This document shows, one piece after another, positions 48,301 to 58,803 of a stretch of DNA of 64,000 bases. Location: contig JAILWY010000001.1 in NCBI GenBank assembly GCA_022113835.1, positions 13,012,501 through 13,076,500 on the forward strand. Direction: 5' to 3'. Position numbers and translations under genes: made by a program. This DNA is from Atopsyche davidsoni. Lineage: Eukaryota; Arthropoda; Insecta; Trichoptera; Hydrobiosidae. Numbering within the stretch: the first letter of the stretch is position 1; each line of letters starts with the position of its first letter. The notes under the pieces were generated by a model. The model did not search any database, was not told where the DNA came from, and worked only from the letters and a program-made list of their open reading frames with translations.

Positions 48301-51300
48301 TTCCTTGTCGTTCAAAAATATTTTATAAAAACATCGGCACCTTGTTTTTTTTTTACATTTTTAATATTGTATGTGGGGAAAACACAAATATTTATAATGA
48401 TGGCACGTTTTATATATAAAAAAAAAAACTGGCACGCCCGACCGATAATTCGTGTCTTGTGCCGGGGACTCCATTAATTATTATTACTGTCGATCGCCCC
48501 CTGGTTAGTGACCGCTGAAGTGCGTCCGCGTCAATAAAACAAAAACTTATCTAAACTAAATAATGGGGGGACAATAAATGGTCTAAATTTCTATACACTG
48601 CTCTGACAAATTGCGATAGACGATGGTGCTAATGATCGGAGGCTTTTTTCTGTTTGAAATTTCAGTGTTGTTAATAGTGTTTTTGTGTCTCGGAGAACGC
48701 CTCATTTGTCGCGTTCGAGACGCAACGTGTCGGGCCTGTGGCATGTTGTGTAGGCGGTTTGGTGAAAGCTCGCTTCCCTGTGGGATTATTTGAATGCGCG
48801 GGGACGACAGCAGTGCAGCGGCGAAAAACAATGTCATCGACAAGGAGTCAAATTGAAACATTTTATTTCAAGAATTTTGGATGACGCCCATGCTTCCAAT
48901 TCAGTAAGATCGCGATTTTTACGTAGTTTGAGTTAGTAGGTGTCCTTGAAGACCTGGTCCTCGGGGAGGGTGGTTCGTGGGTGGGCGTGGGTACTGACCT
49001 GTGTAGCAGAGGGCGGCGAGGGTGTGCGCGTGGCGCCGCACGAGGGCCCGCGTGTTGTGCCAGCGCAGGCGCGCCAGGAGGTGCTCCACGAAGTCGAAGG
49101 CCGTCACCGCCGAGGTCTGCCACCTCAGCATCTGCAGCATCAGCATCTCAGAATGCTGCAACAGAGGGCACTTATTAACACACTAAAGGCGGGGCGGGTA
49201 CTAGTACCCGTTTCGCTGACTGCCGTCTAAAAGCGGGGCGAGTACTTTAGTACCCGCCCCGCGAGATCATTTGCGTTGGCCACCCCCGTTTTAAAATAAA
49301 TTTTAAAATTTAAATTGTATGCATAGTAAATTATTGATAGACTAATTAACTCGGAGTTGCTAAACGGAAAAAAATCAATGATTGCAAAGGGTCAATGTAT
49401 AGACTAGATTTCGTACGCGCAATTTTACGCGAATTTTGCCCGCTACGCACATCAGTTTAGTCAATTTGGTTACCCTCCTATAGTGTGTTAATACTTACAC
49501 GATTTTACGTGCTTTTCTAATTTCATTTATATTATTTACACTCGATCAACTGGTTTGTTTATACGGATCCACGCCAGTAATAAACAATTTATAACTATGG
49601 TTTACAAAAGTACATTTTCGCTCTTGTTTATTTTGCGTTTTAGACCAGCCGTAGGCATATTGAGAATCTTGGTTCATCTACGAAAACCTGATTCGTAACA
49701 TAAAGTACAAAAAAATAAAATGACAAACAAAATACATGTTTGTGGTAGTGATTGGTAGAAGCGATACATGCCCCCCTCCCCCTTTTGGATGGTATCAACA
49801 CCGATGATTTAATTTTATTTATAATCAGAGTTCATACATTAAGTTTATAAACATTTTGTCAAGCTTTAATCCCCATTATTCATCATCAGTGCTAAATTCA
49901 CAGAAAATTTCATACTTGTTTGCTTTCAATATAAAAATATATTTATCAATTCAAAGTTGAGAACTTCAGCAATGGCGCTAACGCTATGAACGGCAGGCCA
50001 ATCCGCGACTACTTGAGTTGAAAATTTCTATAAGGTAACATAATGCCTGCATTATTATGAAATACCCTTATAATTAGAATAAAAAAATATATGTACCTAT
50101 TAATCACGAGTTTTATAATAAAGTATATACTTAAAAATGTTGGCGATATTACACAAAGGGTTGTAATATACACCTCGTAATTAAACCTTATTGACCTCTC
50201 ACACCTTTAATAGTTTTCTTGAATAACGTATCTCTCTACACCGACAGAGGTCAAACGAAGGGCACGCGGGTGGAGGAAACACGAACCGCAAGGCTTTCAT
50301 TACGCCACTTCCTCCCGTTCTAGTGTTTGAATTAGATCTTAAGACTTCCGCTGCGCCGCCCTGTAACCCTTCGAGACCCCCGCCCTCCGTTGGCGTAATG
50401 AGGGACATTTAAATAAGCATATTGATATCAAAATACTTTTAAAAAATGCACTGGGAATTTTTACCTGTGAAACGTAGGAACTACTCAAAAGTACAAAGCG
50501 AAAGTTTAAAGATTAAACGAACAGTTTTTATGGTTATTTTTTTATGAATAAATAGACAAAAAAAATTAAGGGTACACTAGAATATAGAAAAAAACGTCCA
50601 AATGGTTTTTTAGCATCAATAAAAAAATATATATTAGTAAAGATACCATCAATGGATATATTTTTTATGTTTTAAGTGAGGCAAGACCTTCTGAAAAACA
50701 TTTTATAATAATGTTCTTTGGACATAATATGTATTATATATTACAATTCTAGGTCTCGTTGTCTTCACATAAAAATAACGATTGGTCCTTATGATCAAAA
50801 CGATATATAAAGATAAAATTTCAATATTTAAAATATATAAAAGTAGATTTAGTACAAATTGTTAAATTGTGTCAGCATTAAAGCTATTAAATTAATAGGC
50901 GTTTTAAATATTGTTTTCTGTGATATGTATTGGACCACCAAACATTGTACAAATACCGCGTTTCCGAAGTAACAACGTGAGCTTTGAAACACAGTGCATT
51001 ATCTACTTGCGGTTTTTTGTTTTATTAAAAAAAGAAAAAAAAACATCATAAATAAGCAGCAGCCAGGTTCTCGAGACCTCGAGGGGCACACCATGGAACT
51101 TCAGAGGGTAATAATAAAATTATTTATGGGGTCCTGTGTCCCCACACTCAAGACAATGCGCAACCCCGCGGGCCGATACACACCACCGCCCATCGGAGGA
51201 ACAAGAAATAATAATAAATGTCTGACAATGTACTCGATATGATTATTACCGCGGGGTGGAGCGAGTCTAAAGGGTTGATTGCAGTCGTATTCATGCAACT

Positions 51301-54300
51301 CGGGTGGATTGAAACGTAAAGGTATTTTTATATGTTTTATTGTCGGCTGTGACACTTATTTCTAAGCGGTTAGGTTTATGTCATAAAGTTGAATTAGATG
51401 TATTTGTTATTGTTTGCTACTTCATCTTGCAGCTATAAAATTTAGCTTTTATTGATAACTACATAAAGCACATAAAATAACCCCGACTATTTTCGCATCT
51501 TCTTTGAAATGTTCCGAATAGAAAATCCTTGAATAATAATGTTCAAAATATATACTATTCTACGAGTGAAGTTTATATCCATGTCTCCGGTCCAGCAGCA
51601 TAGACATATTTTCCAACACAAGAAACTGCACGTTATATTTAATATAAAGCCTAAAACATTAATTAAAATATTTTGAATTTGATTAATTGACCCTACTTAG
51701 CTTGTCTGCACAAAGGGCCGGAGTTCATACAGCAAGCGGCGCTAAGAGGCCACCGCGACCTCCTGAGGAAACGCAAACCGCACTATTAATTTCAATAAGA
51801 AAATACTCAATCATTAGACACAGGCGGACCGTGTCGCTTTAATAAACCTTCAGTTCCCATCGAGGAACAAGGACGACATGCGACGAGGGGTGAAGAAGGC
51901 CCTAGTAATGGCCGTCTGTCGCTCGGCCCTCAGTCGTCTTACGGCATATGGCAACAGTCTGACGGATCCTGCGATATAACCAGTCTGCCCGGCGAAACCC
52001 GAAAGAGCCGATCCTTCAGGTCAAAGAGTCGTGCGAGCGAGGACTGGCAATAGGAAAGTAATTTATATCATCTGACTGAGTATCGAGAGGGTTACTTCAA
52101 ATCGAGTACAATGGTGTTTTGAGCTTTACAAAGCTACGTCCCTATTGTTGGTTTTGTTCAAACGTACAAGAGCAGTCTTGCAAGTCGCCATTAAAACCAA
52201 CCGAATTCCTAGACCTGGACTTTCAACAGTACTAGTACGAGTAAACGTTTTTCCCGATAGACGTTGTAAAAACCATCGATGACTATTGAAGAATGGAATG
52301 ATATATATATATATATATATTATATAACATAGCTCAGACAATTGAATAGCAAAAAAAGCCCATTGTTTATCCGCAAGGACTTTTATATACAAATAAACGG
52401 GTTTGTTATATATTTATTCGCTACAAATATCTTTATTGTAGTTTTTATTAAAGAAACGTGCTGATTGTGCCAGTTATGTGGTTATTTCAATTCAGTACTA
52501 AAGGAAATGCATACCTTCGCTACGTAAGAGGAAGAAAGAAAAACAATTATGTTACAAAAGAAATTATAAGCTCCAGGTTTCATTATTGCCTTTCACGGTG
52601 TTCAGGTACCCGTATCCTTCCGAATAACTTTGAATGCTAAGTTTGAATATTTTGGATCAGGAAGGCACTTCCGCAAGTTTCTCACGACCGGCATATGGCA
52701 CCGTGGAGGTCGTAGATGGACAAGATATGCCACGGGGGTGGAGGCCGTGGGAAATAGGGGGCTTCTCCCCGTGACGGAGTTTCAGAGACTCCGCGGGAAG
52801 ATCCACGGAGGGGATTAAGGAAACCGCAAAGATCGGGGTGAACACGCGCAATAAAGCAGTCCTCTTTCAGTAGGGGACACATTATATTTATAAAAAAAAG
52901 AAAACTAAGTAGAACTGTTGTGTGTCGAAGGTGTTTGTTTTTCTCGATGTTGGTTACGTGTATTTTGAACAAGGTGTGAGTCTACATTTCACTAATTTAA
53001 GACTTGTGATATAAATAATAGTTAATACAGTCAACATATGCGTTATATTGACTCACAGCGCTGCGCAACACTGAAAGTATTGTTCTATGCAATAGCAATC
53101 GAGACCATGTTGGTAGACGATATTGCAAAATTGTTAAATATTGCTCCAAGTGACGTGATTTTACATGGTTCCCCTTATAATTCCGCAATGGCAACAATAG
53201 GTGCTGGCTACCCATAGAATATGAGGATTCTGATTTGGGTCACCGGAATAAAGAGGTCTCCTCTAGATCACACAAAAAACCTTTGGCGGGTCTTCTTCCG
53301 ACTATCGAAACGTGGGAATCGCGGACCCCAATAATAGTACTGCAAGTATGAACAAGTAATGAACCCCAAGGACCGTGAGTTGCACATTAATTTAAAACGC
53401 AAATTTATCTACAAGGAGACTCAGAGGTTCAGATATTCAGTTTAAATGTACCAAAGGTAATAAGTTATCACCCGAAAATAGTTTCAAGTCTTTTATTTTT
53501 GATAAAAAAAAAAAAATTATTTATTTATATTTTGTTTTTCATTACTGCTAGTCGCCGAGAACACAATTTGTATAGATAAAAAATACTAATAAAACACAAT
53601 ATAAAAAATCCGCTAGATGAAACACTTTTTGTATAAAAATTTCTCTGTTTTGAATGATATGACTTTTGAGACACCATATATACATACATATCCAATTTTG
53701 CATACAGGTGAGGAATCGCCTATCGGTATGGTGGAGTCAAATGTTTTTGGACATCTTTCACGTGCGTTTCTGAATTATGTTATTATATCCATTATTTGTA
53801 GTTTTTTTTAATTTAAACAAACATATCAAAGAATAAGCGAAATTTATATAATTCTGTATACACGCCAGCTTTTCTTAAAAAAAAAACAAGCGTGGGATTT
53901 TCGGCTAGTATGACAATCAGTGCAGTTTAAACAGTGATATCTTACTATAAATCAACCAATAAAAGGTTCGATACTAAATATGAGTAATAAAATGTTAGCT
54001 GTGCGGACCGGGACACAATATTTATCTACAGTCACATAATCTTCTAATTAACAGACAAATTAAATCTAATCGATACGTTTTAATATATTTTTAATATCGC
54101 TGAGTAAAAATCTTTCGTTTCGAGGAAGACAGCGTTAAAAGCTTGTGGGTTCTACGGCATCGATAAAAAAAATCCATTTGCACCTTGCGGGGCACGTAAT
54201 TGATTCACAAGGGCGCGCAGTCATCGATGTCAAACGGATCGTGGGAACGCGGCGTCGCGTACAACCACCAGGCGACAGACTCTGGGAATCATTGATACAT

Positions 54301-57300
54301 CGGTAGAGGAATAATGAAATGAGGGACAATTAACTTCGGAAGTCAAGGTGCAAAGCCCGGACACTCGCCCACCGCAGGATATGGCGGTAAATAATTACCT
54401 GCGGTGGCGAGAATTCGGCCGCTGCGCCGGTCCTGGCGGCTCCACCTGCTCCTGTGTTGTTTTTTTTTTTTTGTTTATTGCTCAATGCAAATTACGATGG
54501 TAACAATACCGTGTGCATACCTCTAGGCCGAATACTGATGTACCTAATGAGTATGCGAGAAGCAACAACGTTTTAAAAAACAATTATCACAAATCACATA
54601 TCATCATTGTATAAATATTAAAAATGTAGTCTGCAATGCTGGATACAATCCCAAAAACGATAATAAATTAGAAAAAGGGATAATTTATATAAAAATAGGT
54701 ACACCAAAATAGCTAGACTCATGACTAGTGAAATTGTGCTCAGTGTAAGAGGTGTATCAAACACACTTTAGCCCAAAAAACATAAATTAAGAAGGGTCCA
54801 AGTAAATAATAAGCCACGACATTATTATTATTACGTTCCGTGTTGACCACAAGAAGCTAATTAAGGAAACAAGCGCTTCATATGCCACATGGAAAGGTTC
54901 TTTAAGGAAGAGTCCATTTATGCGAGAACCCTCATCGTCTTGCTCAGGGACCCTGAATCCTGCCGGAAGGAGCTGAAGACTTCCTCGCCTTATCTCCGTG
55001 CCGCATGGCCCGCTGGTCGGGGCTCGTGCGGGCTCACGTGCCGTCTTCCTTGGGTCAGGGGTCGGCAGATATTTCAACACTTACATTCCCCATTTTTAAA
55101 AAATATATGCATTATCACTTATATCCATAACAGTAGTATTTGGTGCATATTCAATCAGACTGTGTAGAAGAATATTAGAAAATAATATTGTCGGTAACAT
55201 AAATAAGACTTGTGTGCAATTTCGAATTAAAAACTAATAACCAGGGTCATTCGCATTAAAAACGAAGTTACGCCGGGCGATAAAAAAACTGTAATTTAAA
55301 GAAAGTGTCACGTTGCTCTGATTGGTCCACATTTTTGTAAACATCGACGTTTAAAAAATTCCAAATACATTTTTTTAGTTGTTCAGGTTTCAACTTAATC
55401 ATTTACTGTAACGTTTAGACAGCAAATTTTGATATCCGACCTGTGAGAAAAAGACGCAGTCAAATAAAACGGAATATTACTGAATCACTAAAGAATATAT
55501 AACTATATTTTTTTAATACTTATTTCGATAACAGAATTTGTGTTTGATAATTTGTCAATATGCTCGCAATATTGATTTTTTTTTTTTTAATACATTAGCA
55601 AATCGACTTCCTATTCAATCCAATCACTCGCTTCCTATTGTTCTAACTTTTTGAGATCAAGAGCAATATTTTCGATTTATAAATATTTTATAGGTTTAGA
55701 GAGCCAACTGTGTTAAGATTATTGTGGTCTTAAAAACATCTCTGATTTATCGAAGTGAATCACAGCTCAAATTTGTGGTAGGTTAATTAACTTAGGAAAG
55801 CTCTTTGGTGAGTCAGCCAAAAGTCTCGCCGTTGGACAATAATGCGACGTTGTTTTGAAGTATTTCCAGGGGTAATCGCGCCGCCACTGGTTGCGTCCAC
55901 CGCCCAGCTATATTCTACAGTTTTGGGGCAATTAGGCGGGGACAAGCGACTAGACGCCACTGCACATGACCTCGTGCCCCACGCACCTTGAGGTCCGAGG
56001 GGCCAATTACTGGCCGAGAACAGGAATACCGCAGGTTGCTCGGCAGGAAGTAAGGACAATTCTTACTTGCCCTGTCCTAGCGGAAGTGTCGATCAAATGA
56101 TAAGATATAATAAGAACGCAAATTAACCACGATTAGTGCCCATTTGAAAGTAAGCCTGCTGCCGTCCGAAAGGAAATGAACCAAATTAGATCGGTGATTC
56201 GACGAAACAAACGATATAAAAAAAATTGATAGTGTTTGAACGGAGGCAGTGTTGGTACAAAAAAAAAAATCCCAATTGAATCAAAACATTGAGGCATATT
56301 AAATAAGAACGACCCATGGCTAAACTAAAATATCTAAAGACTTTAAAAAAAAAATAGTAATGTTTTTCAATGGATGATTAAAATGTTTTACAAGGCACAT
56401 CTTACTTTATAATATTTATATTTACTTTAATGCAGTGCCATATTTTTCTGTTTTTCATAAGTTAACAATGTTAGTGACGCATTCATAACTAAATATTAGT
56501 AGATTTTAGACTGGTGAGACTTACCCTGAGTTCATCTGCCGTGATGCTGTTGTCGGTGTAGCAGCAGAGAAGGGTGACGGGAAGGGGTGCTCCTTGGCGG
56601 ATTTTGGAGGCCAGCAGCAGGGCGGCGGAGGCCAGGAGCTGCAGCTGGTGCCTCGGGATGGCGGTGCTGCAGAGGGCGCGGTCCAGGTAGTTCACGGCCT
56701 GGGGGAAGACTTGCTCCTCACACTGCTGCTCCTCGCACACCTGCACATGTAACGATCGCCATTTAGACAAACTTCCCCTCAACAAGTATCGTATTCAAAG
56801 ACTGGTCGCTTTCTTGAACACAGCAAATACTCGATTGTGTAACGTAACACATAACGTAATTTTCGTTCAAGATAGTGATAATCTTTTATCGAAAATATCT
56901 GCACTCCATCGGGTTTGTGACACCTAAGTATCTGCATCAGAATTATTTACTATTTATAGTTTATGTTATTGTACGTCAGTGTAGAGCTTTAGGACTCAAT
57001 TTACATAATCATAATCTTGATTTATTGAACAACACTAGTTTATAGTGCCATTGATAAAAGAAAATGCATATCAGTGCTACGATCTTGTTTACATTTCCTC
57101 GAAAATTTTGCTTCACCGAGGATGTTATGTTTATATTTGTAACTTATCCACACATTAGTTTAATGTTAGAATTAATGATAAAAACAAATAATAAAATTTA
57201 TCTAATAATTGTAATCAAAAATATTTCATTTTGATTCCAGTCAGTTATATTCATACAAAATCTAGAAATATTTCAAACATAGCTTAAAATAAGAGAGAAA

Positions 57301-58803
57301 ACAAAAGCTTGTGGTATCGCATTAAAGATTATTGTTCGTATGGATGAATGGCTCTCCGATTGATCGCCGAAGGTCACCGCTGCGTATAGACACCACGTGC
57401 TGAGATAGGGAGGGGGGAAAAGTTCAATACAATCAACAAGCACGGATTCCTCGGGATGTCTTTTGTATACCATTGTGAATCGCATTGAAATATAACCTGA
57501 CCCAGAAATATTTCAAACGTTATTATCTGAAAACTTGTAAATCAGTTTTAAATAAAAAAATAAATAAAATGAGTTTTTATTTTATTTTAGTATGGCAACA
57601 CTAAAGCCTCTACATCCGCAGGAACAGATTTGCATTCAGCAAAAAGCGTCTCTTAGTTTTGGGTATTTTTTTATAGTTTTGCCTGAGCAAACAACGCAAA
57701 AGGGGACGTTATTGTCTAGTTGCAAGTCGGTCGCATGTTGTGTCGCAACGGGTGTAGGGGGTTTTAGACAAAACCATAAAAAATAAGCAAAATAAAGGGA
57801 GCAATTGGCTCATCGAAAATCGGTCGCGACGGATGTAGAAGGCTTTAATAAATCTGTCACTATAATCTAAGTCGTTTATTATATTTACTATCTCCAATAC
57901 ATGTACATTTCAACTCTGGACTCAACACCGCAGGCTACATTTCCAGGCATATTAGATTTGTTGATACGCTGGCGTCATTTGACTACTGACAACAATGAAA
58001 ACAATGTCTAGCCTGCTTAATGACTTAATATCCCCAATCTCTGTCCTATGTTCTAAAATAATAATTGTTAGTTCAGGAAAGTGCTTCAATTTTAACACTA
58101 AAATAATGCATACCGTATCCGACAGCGCGAGTGATGGCAATCTGTACAATAAACACATTATATTTGGAATATTTTCCTAGAAAACGCAAACATCATCGGT
58201 GGCGAAAACTTAAAATATCTATACCGTTTCTGCTTCACATCGCCGTGTTTATTTATACATCTGTTCTTTTATTTCTGTTTGAGTGGAAAGTTATCGGATA
58301 GACTGCACGACATTATTAGCAAAGTTTACAAATCGAGCGGGACTAATGAAAGTGGTCGATAATAATATTTGATTAGGTGTCCTCTTGCTCAAACGCCTCC
58401 GCGGCACCGCTCAATAGGTTACAATGGCGACAGCCGCGTCTCGACGTCGCCGTAACATTCGTGACAGCGATTTGTTTATTTGATCACACTGGGAGTAATT
58501 GTAATCATTTCAGAAGGCGCTGACGCAGATTGTATTCATATGAAATACGTCATAATTTACCTCCAGCATCCAGGTCGTGACAACTTTTCTCATGAAGGGT
58601 TGGATGTCGTCTTGCACGATATCGAAGTAGTCGCACGCCGGCATGGACGTCCTCTCCAACAGCAACAGGTTGGCGAGGACCCTCGGGTCGGAGTTCAGCA
58701 GCGGGTCCATGGGCGCGTGGAGGACCGGCGCCGGCGCCGCGGCCTCCTGCCCGCCCTCCGAGACGTCCGCGGCCTCCATGTACTCCTCGCACGACAGATC
58801 CAT
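36307..58803 (-). CDS. CycD: Cyclin D (G1/S cyclin, CDK4/6 partner)
   Basis: D-type cyclins activate CDK4/6 to phosphorylate Rb. Four coding exons on minus: 58561-58803, 56525-56740, 48999-49155, 36307-36593; 903 nt, 300 residues, all phases consistent. Start ATG at 58801-58803 gives MDLSCEEYMEAADV, with the Rb-binding LxCxE motif at residues 3-7 (LSCEE). Cyclin box N: YFDIVQDDIQPFMRKVVTTWMLE then VCEEQQCEEQVFPQAVNYLDR (about 58-103); CYTDNSITADELR near 141-153; second fold FDFVEHLLARL and FLHVAPSLTASACLVAAARGL. The C-terminus ends GTPTDVLDVLF, matching the family's phosphodegron TPTDV; the equivalent of human cyclin D1 Thr286 is T291. Introns are very long: 12.4, 7.4 and 1.8 kb. Exons are much GC-richer than the surroundings. 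The introns are packed with GC-rich islands, interpreted as regulatory. A piggyBac-type MITE abuts the exon 3 acceptor. Confidence 0.96.
36851..37215 (+). mobile_element. LTR-like fragment with TATA box and poly(A) signal
   Basis: Starts near TGTAGGAATGTGACATTCGA. It contains a core promoter (CCTTATATAAGCGGC at about 37007), then AATAAA near 37096, then a CA-rich end followed by CAAATTGGTGACATC, which resembles the LTR/primer-binding junction of insect Gypsy or Pao elements. No gag or pol follows, so this would be a solo or truncated LTR. Just left of it, 36810-36895 has A-box/B-box-like words, so a tRNA-derived SINE is an alternative for that part. It sits 260 bp upstream of CycD exon 4 in gene orientation, on the opposite strand. 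Confidence 0.4.
37410..37610. promoter_or_regulatory. CycD intron GC-rich island 1
   Basis: Strongly GC-rich against AT-rich flanks, with two ACAGGTGG E-box words (about 37434 and 37539). No splice-bounded ORF. Regulatory role inferred from composition and position in the CycD intron. Confidence 0.35.
38118..38630 (+). CDS. 170-codon open frame inside a CycD intron, doubtful gene
   Basis: Open from ATG at 38118 to TAA at 38630 (MPTYRMLKKMLVNIL ... HPAAVELFPF), antisense to CycD. It is the longest unspliced frame in the CycD introns. The first third is hydrophobic and basic, the rest rich in Tyr, Lys and Gln. No domain is recognised and codon use is mixed; a GC-rich island at 38220-38370 lengthens the frame by removing stops. 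It could be a young gene or chance. Confidence 0.2.
   Translation: MPTYRMLKKMLVNILHFKKLIILFCRILKVIKNGKLSEGCCSWLYCQVGLPTRFTPHLSSAGLRIGWYLEPELELGDGAECTNKRGCYKNIPVSNYLSKYAPKYQIATMLLPKTYNMYKHNIEKYCIQKTLIRPVKPMIQVTRQYRDVQMQTASLRYYSLHPAAVELFPF
40290..40570. promoter_or_regulatory. CycD intron GC-rich island with G-run cluster and Sox-type site
   Basis: GC-rich block carrying the G-quadruplex-type tract at 40402-40435, ACAATGG at 40476-40482 and a CAGCTG E-box just after. No supportable ORF. Confidence 0.4.
40402..40435 (+). other. putative G-quadruplex sequence
   Basis: Runs GGG, GGG, GGGG, GGGG, GGGG and GGGG separated by one to six bases (GGGAGGGGAGGGGAGGGG core). It fits the classical intramolecular quadruplex pattern on the plus strand, the template strand for CycD. 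Confidence 0.7.
41440..41780. promoter_or_regulatory. CycD intron GC-rich island
   Basis: GC-rich with overlapping but non-protein-like ORFs on both strands. It includes a TTAATTA-type homeodomain core (about 41703) next to ATGCATGGAAATGC. Function inferred. Confidence 0.35.
42330..42620. promoter_or_regulatory. CycD intron GC-rich island with Sox-type site
   Basis: Contains ACAATGG at 42392-42398 in a GC-rich block. The open frames in it (42451-42636) are not protein-like. Function inferred. Confidence 0.35.
42720..42990. promoter_or_regulatory. CycD intron island with several HMG-type CATTGT words
   Basis: CCATTGT at 42876-42882, CATTGTTC near 42903 and GAACAAT near 42945 within 75 bp, flanked by CAGCTGCAGCTC. 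A cluster of possible Sox sites; function inferred. Confidence 0.4.
43410..43690. promoter_or_regulatory. CycD intron island with a 14-bp palindromic CACGTG E-box
   Basis: GTCGCACGTGCGAC at 43541-43554 is a perfect palindrome centred on the CACGTG E-box bound by Myc/Max-type bHLH-zip factors. The block is otherwise GC-rich with repeated GCGGCG words. Function inferred. Confidence 0.4.
44200..44470. promoter_or_regulatory. CycD intron GC-rich island with Sox-type site
   Basis: CCATTGT at 44297-44303 in a GC-rich setting, followed by an ATATATTTATG stretch. The open frames are not protein-like. Confidence 0.35.
44800..45290. promoter_or_regulatory. CycD intron island with two ACAATGG sites and homeodomain cores
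   Basis: ACAATGG at 44813-44819 and 44989-44995, CATTGTTT near 45169, CATTAATC near 44921 and CCAATTAGCCAATC near 45265. This is the richest motif cluster I noticed. GC-rich except for its edges. Function inferred. Confidence 0.45.
45650..46120. promoter_or_regulatory. CycD intron GC-rich island with Sox-type site
   Basis: CCATTGT at 45823-45829 and GTAATTGCTGGCCAAAG near 46020 (homeodomain core beside a TTGGC-type word). Several short frames, none convincing. Confidence 0.35.
46304..46437. repeat. nearly perfect 60-bp inverted repeat (foldback)
   Basis: Left arm 46304-46363 and right arm 46378-46437 match at 59 of 60 positions, separated by a 14-nt spacer. The arms are AT-rich and carry no ORF. 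Transcribed as part of the CycD intron, it would fold into a 60-bp hairpin. The high identity implies recent formation or gene conversion. The 120 bp to the right (about 46440-46600) may belong to the same element. Confidence 0.9.
47420..47670. promoter_or_regulatory. CycD intron GC-rich island with CCAAT-type words
   Basis: GC-rich block containing GGTTTGGCGACTGACC near 47548 and CTATTGGCCGTC near 47616 (inverted CCAAT). The 63-85 codon frames on both strands have no recognisable domain. Function inferred. Confidence 0.3.
49175..49491. mobile_element. piggyBac-type MITE flanked by TTAA
   Basis: The element is bounded by TTAA at 49175-49178 and 49488-49491. Terminal inverted repeats after the TTAA are CACACTAAAGG (left) and CACACTATAGG (right, read inward). 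Inside, GCGGGGCGGGTACT (49189-49202) reappears inverted at 49249-49262 and forms a hairpin with 49233-49246. No transposase ORF. The left TTAA is 18 bp from the AG acceptor of CycD exon 3, placing the insertion at or next to the branch-point zone of the intron. Confidence 0.8.
50200..50410. promoter_or_regulatory. CycD intron GC-rich island
   Basis: GC-rich block with sharp AT-rich edges and no supportable ORF or strong single motif. Listed for composition only. Confidence 0.25.
51050..51320. promoter_or_regulatory. CycD intron GC-rich island
   Basis: GC-rich relative to flanks, with AT-rich breaks (about 51185-51250). Carries CTCGAGACCTCGAG near 51071, two XhoI-like palindromes eight bases apart. 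Function inferred. Confidence 0.25.
51700..52120. promoter_or_regulatory. CycD intron island with Sox-type site at its edge
   Basis: GC-rich at 51710-52040 and ending with ACAATGG at 52108-52114. No supportable ORF. Confidence 0.3.
52680..52850. promoter_or_regulatory. CycD intron GC-rich island
   Basis: Compact GC-rich block containing a run of GGGG/CCCC words near 52755-52770. Overlapping frames on both strands are not protein-like. Confidence 0.25.
54160..54450. promoter_or_regulatory. CycD intron island with hairpin and homeodomain-type cores
   Basis: Contains GTAATTGATTC near 54196, a palindromic ATCGAT near 54223, CACCTG near 54446 and the inverted repeat at 54364-54411. GC-rich background. 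Function inferred. Confidence 0.35.
54364..54411. repeat. GC-rich hairpin, 14-bp stem
   Basis: CTCGCCCACCGCAGG (54364-54378) pairs with CCTGCGGTGGCGAG (54398-54411) with one bulged C; the 19-nt loop is AT-rich and includes AATAATTA. Flanks do not extend the stem, so it is short for a microRNA precursor. Confidence 0.7.
54890..55070. promoter_or_regulatory. CycD intron GC-rich island
   Basis: GC-rich block about 180 bp long, open on both strands but without a recognisable domain. Function inferred from the pattern of similar blocks. Confidence 0.25.
55800..56060. promoter_or_regulatory. CycD intron island with repeated CAATTA cores
   Basis: GGGGCAATTAGGCGGGG near 55924 and GGGGCCAATTACTGGCC near 55998: two homeodomain-type CAATTA cores in GC-rich flanks about 75 bp apart. 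Located 460 bp from CycD exon 2. Confidence 0.35.
56741..58560 (-). other. first CycD intron
   Basis: Bounded by a donor at 58559-58560 (GAG|GTAAAT) and an acceptor at 56741-56742. Mostly AT-rich. Contains CCATTGT near 57470 and ACAATGG at 58421-58427, the latter in a small GC-rich stretch (58390-58470) close to exon 1. No gene seen. Confidence 0.6.

Noticed and set aside
52300..52326. (AT)n tract in a CycD intron
   Set aside because: Ordinary microsatellite; no sign of an origin or regulatory role.
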